Assembly (NCBI GenBank): GCA_949745595.1
Contig: CATJWN010000042.1
Location: 70,381-116,661 of the forward strand
Source of the DNA: an uncultured Clostridia bacterium
GTDB lineage: Bacteria > Bacillota > Clostridia > TANB77 > CAG-508
Length of the DNA: 46,281 nucleotides
Direction of reading: 5' to 3'
Shown: positions 42,432-46,281 of the stretch, in pieces
Layout: each line of letters starts with the position of its first letter
Numbering within the stretch: the first letter of the stretch is position 1
Notes under the pieces: generated by a model
Database searches by the model: none
Seen by the model: only the letters and a program-made list of their open reading frames with translations
Told to the model about the DNA's origin: nothing
Program-made: the position numbers and the translations under genes

Positions 42432-42986
42432 CTATAACCCTTTTATAACTCTGCAAGGATTACCTACTGCTACAACATTTGATGGAATATTCTTTGTAAC
42501 TACACTTCCTGCCCCTATTACAACATTATCTCCAATAGTTACTCCTGGAAGTACACAAACATTTCCACCAATCCATACATTATTTCCAACTTTTATTGGC
42601 TTTGCATATTCTAACCCTTTATTTCTTCTTTCTGCATCTAATGGATGTCCTGCTGTATAAAAACTACAATTTGGTGCTATAAAAACATTATCACCAAATT
42701 CAACTTTATTGCAATCTAATATAATCAAATTGTGATTAGCATAAAAATTCTCTCCAATTTCTATGTTATAACCATAATCACACATAAAAGGTTGTTCTAT
42801 AATAAAGCTTTGTCCAGTTTTTCCAAATATTTCTTTAATAATCTTTTCTTTCTCTTCATGATTTGAAGGTTTTAATTGATTATAATCATAACATTTGTCT
42901 TTTACCCAATATCTTTCTTTCATCAAATTTTCATTATAATTTGCGTCATACAATTCTCCTGCTAACATTTTTTCTTTTTCATCCAT
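42432..42986 (-). CDS. Sugar O-acetyltransferase, hexapeptide-repeat type (maltose/galactoside acetyltransferase-like)
   Basis: A 184-residue protein. The N-terminal Mac segment (MDEKEKMLAGELYDANYNEN) is followed by left-handed beta-helix repeats: IEIGENFYANHNLIILDC, VFIAPNCSFYTAGHPLDAER (catalytic His in TAGHP) and VWIGGNVCVLPGVTIGDNVV, then IGAGSVVTKNIP. This is the maltose/galactoside/nodulation acetyltransferase family, which uses acetyl-CoA on sugars as trimers. GGAGG lies before the ATG. Confidence 0.92.
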   Translation of the reverse strand: MDEKEKMLAGELYDANYNENLMKERYWVKDKCYDYNQLKPSNHEEKEKIIKEIFGKTGQSFIIEQPFMCDYGYNIEIGENFYANHNLIILDCNKVEFGDNVFIAPNCSFYTAGHPLDAERRNKGLEYAKPIKVGNNVWIGGNVCVLPGVTIGDNVVIGAGSVVTKNIPSNVVAVGNPCRVIKGL

Positions 42987-43021
42987 TATATATACCTCCA
43001 GTATTAGATATACAATAATAT

Positions 43022-43378
43022 CTATTTTGATTTTTTATAAATATTTCCACAAGATTTACAAGTAATTTTCATTTCATAACTCTCTACTTTTTTATTTAAT
43101 ATAGTAATTAAAGGTTGATTATCTTTTGTACAACAAAATCTATTTTTTATAATAATTAATTCATCTTTACTATCTTTCCCTATATTACTATCCTCAAAAT
43201 CTAATAATGCACTACCATTACTACCACAATTACATTTATACTTTAATTCTAATCTATCATAAGTTGCATAACACAAATATCCTATATTTTCACTACAATT
43301 ATCACAATACATCCAACCACCATAATTGGTAGCCAACCTCGTATTTACTAATTCTTTAGTTTTTAAAACTCTTGCCAT
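43022..43378 (-). CDS. Hypothetical protein with two zinc ribbons
   Basis: About 118 residues from ATG 43378, which follows AAGGGAG; an upstream TTG lies within that site. Cys pairs are YCDNCSENIG, YKCNCGS, FCCTKDN and ITCKSCGN, so two zinc sites are likely. I recognise no family. It ends 26 bases downstream of the DUF1848 gene in the same direction. Confidence 0.65.
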   Translation of the reverse strand: MARVLKTKELVNTRLATNYGGWMYCDNCSENIGYLCYATYDRLELKYKCNCGSNGSALLDFEDSNIGKDSKDELIIIKNRFCCTKDNQPLITILNKKVESYEMKITCKSCGNIYKKSK

Positions 43379-43404
43379 AATTTTATCTCCCTTCAAATTA
43401 TAAT

Positions 43405-44346
43405 CTACATTAAACTAATTTGTTTCCAGCTATCTTCAATAATAAAACTAACTGGCTTTACTTCTGTTATTTTATCTGTTGGCATTACATTCCCTAATAA
43501 CATTGGTGAATTCTTGTCATGTAATCTTATATTCTCTTTTGCTAACTCAGGTCTTCGATTTGCATAACAATATTTACAACCATTTAAACATGTATCATAC
43601 GCCCCTATGTCTCTACTTGGTATACAATGGCAACCTTTCCTCATTGGTTTTTCTTTTACTTTCTTGTATTTTACATTATTGGCCTGCTCTAATATCTCTG
43701 GTGTTGTGCAACCTGATATATGAATACCATATTTCTCATTATCTTCATCAGTACCACAAGTTTGAGTATAAAGTCCATATTCTTCTGATATTTTTCCAAT
43801 ACCTTTTAAAATTTCAATTTTATCGTTTTCAGTAAAAGGTATTATTTCAGGCATATTATAATCTAATTTTTTATACATCTCTACAAAACTAAAAATACAT
43901 CTTTGAACATAAGGTGCTATCTGTTTAGCCATATATTCAAAAGTCTGTAAATGCTTATCAACAGTATATTTTTCAGTTAAAAGTATTGGGTCATATCTCC
44001 ACAAAACCTTTTCTTTTCCTACAACGTTTGAAAGTTCTATAAGTACTTTTATAGACTCGTCCACACTTGGAACATTAGGCTCCACATCTTTATCATAGGC
44101 TGTTATTGTATAGTGACATATAATTCGATACTTATTGTTTATTTCATCCATGTATCTTAGCATTGGCTTATAATTCTTTGAACAAAACATCAAACAATCA
44201 ACACCTTTTGGATTTAAACTCACTTTAGACACGTTCTTGGGAAATAATGGATTTCTCGAATATACAAATCCTTCATTTATCCTATTCATAAGCCAATCAC
44301 TAAAATAATTTACTATATCAGTTCTTCCACCTACATTTACTATCAT
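43405..44346 (-). CDS. DUF1848 family protein, possible radical-SAM-like cluster binder
   Basis: A 313-residue protein. It follows DUF1848: MIVNVGGRTDIVNYFSDWLM, RNPLFPKNVSKVSLNP, and the terminal CLNGCKYCYANRRPELAK, a C-x3-C-x2-C cluster like that of radical SAM enzymes, near residues 253-270. Function unproven; an iron-sulfur cluster is likely. It starts 2 bases from the DUF3788 gene and lies near a ferredoxin, which would suit redox chemistry. Confidence 0.8.
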   Translation of the reverse strand: MIVNVGGRTDIVNYFSDWLMNRINEGFVYSRNPLFPKNVSKVSLNPKGVDCLMFCSKNYKPMLRYMDEINNKYRIICHYTITAYDKDVEPNVPSVDESIKVLIELSNVVGKEKVLWRYDPILLTEKYTVDKHLQTFEYMAKQIAPYVQRCIFSFVEMYKKLDYNMPEIIPFTENDKIEILKGIGKISEEYGLYTQTCGTDEDNEKYGIHISGCTTPEILEQANNVKYKKVKEKPMRKGCHCIPSRDIGAYDTCLNGCKYCYANRRPELAKENIRLHDKNSPMLLGNVMPTDKITEVKPVSFIIEDSWKQISLM

Positions 44347-44348
44347 TT

Positions 44349-44765
44349 TTATTTATTCCTAATCTCGATTATTTTCTTTACATCTTCATATCTTTTGTCG
44401 TTATCTTCTAAATCTATCATTAACCATTTTTGATTATTTCCTTCTTCTGTATGTTCATAAATTTGTTGTACTTCATAACAAAAAGATGAAAACATTTTTT
44501 TAAAACATTCCTTCTCATTTTTACTAATAACAACTAATACTGTAAAATAATTTTCTCTTGGATATACAGTACATAATGATCTACTTCCCTTTTTAAACTT
44601 TACATTCCAGCCATATTCTAAACTACATTTGCTAAATTCAAATTTTGGAATTACATTATATGTATTCTTCATATATTGGCAAAAATCTTCCCACAGATCA
44701 TTATTTATATACTTTTTCATCATATCTTCAGTAGGAACAATATCAAATGCTTCTCTCTTAAACAT
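44349..44765 (-). CDS. DUF3788 family protein
   Basis: About 138 residues from ATG 44765, with GGAG upstream; a longer TTG start at 44780 is part of that site. SLEYGWNVKFKKGSRSLCTV and ENYFTVLVVISKNEKE, then KWLMIDLEDN, fit DUF3788, a small protein of unknown role found with DUF1848 genes in Firmicutes. It may assist the DUF1848 protein, judged only by adjacency. Confidence 0.7.
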   Translation of the reverse strand: MFKREAFDIVPTEDMMKKYINNDLWEDFCQYMKNTYNVIPKFEFSKCSLEYGWNVKFKKGSRSLCTVYPRENYFTVLVVISKNEKECFKKMFSSFCYEVQQIYEHTEEGNNQKWLMIDLEDNDKRYEDVKKIIEIRNK

Positions 44766-44785
44766 AATTTTATACTCCAAATATT

Positions 44786-44974
44786 CTATTCTAATATTAA
44801 TGCCTTCTTAGGACAAAAATTTGAGCATTTTCCGCATCTTATACATTTGTCATAGTCTATTGTAGGTGCTTCAAAATCTTTCTGAACTAAAGCCCCAACT
44901 GGACACACTTTTACAGCTGGACATTTATGATTTTGAGGACAATTCTCCACTACTATTTTCAATTTTCTCTCCAT
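44786..44974 (-). CDS. Small ferredoxin-like 4Fe-4S protein
   Basis: About 62 residues from ATG 44974; a TTG start at 44992 adds six residues and no clear ribosome site separates them. The second cluster motif is CIRCGKCSNFCP. The first part has CPQNHKCPAVKVCPVGAL, so one or two 4Fe-4S clusters are likely. It carries electrons, possibly to the DUF1848 protein encoded nearby. Confidence 0.85.
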   Translation of the reverse strand: MERKLKIVVENCPQNHKCPAVKVCPVGALVQKDFEAPTIDYDKCIRCGKCSNFCPKKALILE

Positions 44975-45063
44975 AACTTTATCTACTTTCAAAATATTAA
45001 ATTTTAACTTAACTAAGTAATAATATTATATTTAAACTTCTTGTGATAAATGATTATTTTTAA

Positions 45064-45639
45064 TTAACTACCTAATATTTTTAAGTCGTCCTTTTCATAT
45101 TTATTATTACCTTTTAAACTTTTTTTGTAATTCCAACACTTGATGGCTTGTTCTAAACTTTTGTCTTTGTTATCATCAAAGAAATCTCTAATATAAGTAT
45201 TGTATTCAAATTGTTTATCAATCGTCGTTTTATTCTTCTTTTTATCTTCTAATATTTGATAATAAGCATCTATAGAATTTTCATAAGTCTTTCCTGCATT
45301 ACTTTTTAACCACTTTTGAAATGCAACATTAAATAAAAAGTTATTTCCTATTTGTTCTTTATAAAACGCTCTATGCTTTTCAGAACAAACAAAGTTTTCT
45401 TCTATTGTTGTATCAAGTGTTATATCATCAACCATTTTAGCTTTTTTAGTAGTATGAATTTTATAAGTTTTTTTACCTGTATCTAAAAAGTATGATATTC
45501 TTTCAGTTAATTCTAACTTACTACCTGTTGTTTGTAAATCATTTTTTCTGCAAAAATCAATTAGTTCCTCTTTCAAATAATAATACTCTCTGAAAGTTTT
45601 GCTATTTAATTTTATATCTAAATTAGGCCTTTCACTCAT
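45064..45639 (-). CDS. SAP-domain / DUF6434 protein
   Basis: A 191-residue protein. SKTFREYYYLKEELIDFCRK and DLQTTGSKLELTERISYFLD match the SAP helix-extended-helix that binds DNA. The C-terminal part (FVCSEKHRAFYKEQIGNNFL, NVAFQKWLKSN) fits DUF6434. Widespread in Firmicutes as a single gene, role unknown. It stands alone between the ferredoxin and PPOX genes. Confidence 0.75.
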   Translation of the reverse strand: MSERPNLDIKLNSKTFREYYYLKEELIDFCRKNDLQTTGSKLELTERISYFLDTGKKTYKIHTTKKAKMVDDITLDTTIEENFVCSEKHRAFYKEQIGNNFLFNVAFQKWLKSNAGKTYENSIDAYYQILEDKKKNKTTIDKQFEYNTYIRDFFDDNKDKSLEQAIKCWNYKKSLKGNNKYEKDDLKILGS

Positions 45640-45670
45640 CTATAACACCTCTATATATTGCAATTTTTGA

Positions 45671-46105
45671 TTATATTTCTATATCTTCTGATTTAAAATT
45701 ACTATAATATCTTGCTGATATAGAAGTAAATTTCAATACACAATAGTCTGGATCAGTTACACCTTCTTTATAATACATTGTGTCGCCAAATTGCCATATC
45801 ATTTCCTTTGATTGTTTATCTTCTAAAACTTCTACTGTTCCTCTAAGCATTATTCCCCTATAAAATCTCTTATCACAAAAATAGACACAAGCCTTTGGAT
45901 TATTCTTAAATGATTGTACTTTTAATGAAGATGTATTTGTTGAAAAATAAATTTCATTTATACCATTTCTTTTTCTAGGTTTTAGCATTGCTTTGGTATT
46001 TGGGAATCCATCTTTATCAATCGAACTTATATAGCAAACACTTTGCTTGTCTATCATATTTTCAATAGTTTTTTCTGCATTTCTCACAATTTCATATCCT
46101 TTCAA
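45671..46105 (-). CDS. Pyridoxamine 5'-phosphate oxidase-family flavoprotein
   Basis: A 144-residue split-barrel protein. MIDKQSVCYISSIDKDGFPN and TKAMLKPRKRNGINEIYFST are the FMN-binding strands, KACVYFCDKRFYRGIMLRGT the middle sheet. It probably binds FMN or F420-like flavin; substrate unknown. It has its own promoter (46123-46151) and AAAGGAT before the ATG. Confidence 0.88.
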   Translation of the reverse strand: MKGYEIVRNAEKTIENMIDKQSVCYISSIDKDGFPNTKAMLKPRKRNGINEIYFSTNTSSLKVQSFKNNPKACVYFCDKRFYRGIMLRGTVEVLEDKQSKEMIWQFGDTMYYKEGVTDPDYCVLKFTSISARYYSNFKSEDIEI

Positions 46106-46122
46106 TTTTAACTATTTGTAAT

Positions 46123-46151
46123 ATAATATCATAATAAACTCTAATCTACAA
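46123..46151 (-). promoter_or_regulatory. Promoter of the PPOX gene
   Basis: Minus-strand TTGTAG (46146-46151), 17 bases and TATTAT (46123-46128), about 17 bases before the coding start. Confidence 0.55.
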
Positions 46152-46164
46152 TAGAAAATAAAAT

Positions 46165-46192
46165 AAAAGAACTACTTGAAAGTAGTTCTTTT
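46165..46192. terminator. Bidirectional intrinsic terminator after tRNA-Asn
   Basis: AAAAGAACTACT and its exact 12-base complement flank a TGAA loop, with T runs on both sides. On the minus strand it follows the tRNA directly. Confidence 0.85.
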
Positions 46193-46196
46193 ATTT

Positions 46197-46272
46197 TGGC
46201 TCCTCTTGTTGGACTCGAACCAACGACCTATCGGTTAACAGCCGAGCGCTCTACCAACTGAGCTAAAGAGGA
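46197..46272 (-). tRNA. tRNA-Asn (anticodon GTT)
   Basis: A 76-base cloverleaf with encoded CCA: acceptor TCCTCTT pairs AAGAGGA, D arm GCTCAGTTGGTAGAGC, anticodon loop CTGTTAA, T loop GGTTCGAGTCC, discriminator G. It ends 4 bases from the terminator. Confidence 0.95.
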
Positions 46273-46281
46273 ATGTTTTCT

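Overview
The window is AT-rich DNA (roughly 30% G+C by eye) with strong AGGAGG-type ribosome sites, TTG and GTG starts, all three stops in use, and Firmicute-type families (TIGR04086 membrane protein, YlbM/TmcAL, split SecD/SecF, DUF1848, DUF3788, dockerin). This points to a low-GC member of the Clostridia, probably gut-associated. No marker in the window fixes the genus.

Bases 1 to about 13978 are the integrase-proximal part of a prophage inserted at the 3' end of a tRNA-Thr(CGT) gene (13979-14054). Its other end lies left of the window. Reading from the tRNA inward there is a tyrosine integrase with an unusual ten-cysteine insert, a CI-like repressor, a three-operator switch with two recognisable promoters, and a Cro-like gene broken by a one-base frameshift. 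Next come two rightward 'moron'-like genes, each behind a near-identical promoter plus dyad, set inside the leftward early region. The leftward early operon then carries an HTH/excisionase-like gene, small membrane and zinc-binding proteins, a YqaJ exonuclease, DUF1351, RecT, a replication initiator with an internal iteron-like array, a DUF1064 nuclease, PcfK and PcfJ, an ASCH protein and further small Cys-rich proteins. Several genes under 60 codons lie in this operon. No structural or lysis genes are in view.

Bases 14062-36000 are core chromosome, nearly all on the minus strand. A cell-surface pair comes first: a DUF5050 membrane protein and a glucosaminidase-SH3-dockerin protein. Then come tyrS behind a zinc-ribbon/HTH gene, an ABC exporter whose permease is fused to a CPBP protease, a divergent secD/secF pair with an HD hydrolase, and a TIGR04086 protein. 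The rnhA-coaE-kinase-queA-tgt-WG-repeat operon links RNase HI, CoA synthesis and both queuosine transfer steps. tmcAL is the only plus-strand host gene; it converges on a PHP phosphatase.

Bases 32903-37692 hold an FtsX-type ABC transporter next to a histidine kinase and an OmpR-type regulator, with phased repeats in the transporter promoter region. This looks like a self-contained envelope-stress or peptide-antibiotic sensing module.

Bases 37718-46105 are an accessory stretch of small enzymes on the minus strand: aldo/keto reductase, Nudix, GNAT, alpha/beta hydrolase, MBL hydrolase, deoxyribosyltransferase-like protein, acetyltransferase, DUF1848, DUF3788, ferredoxin, SAP/DUF6434 and PPOX. 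It contains two decayed genes, a Nudix remnant and an SDR with a central deletion. The window closes with a strong terminator and tRNA-Asn(GTT).
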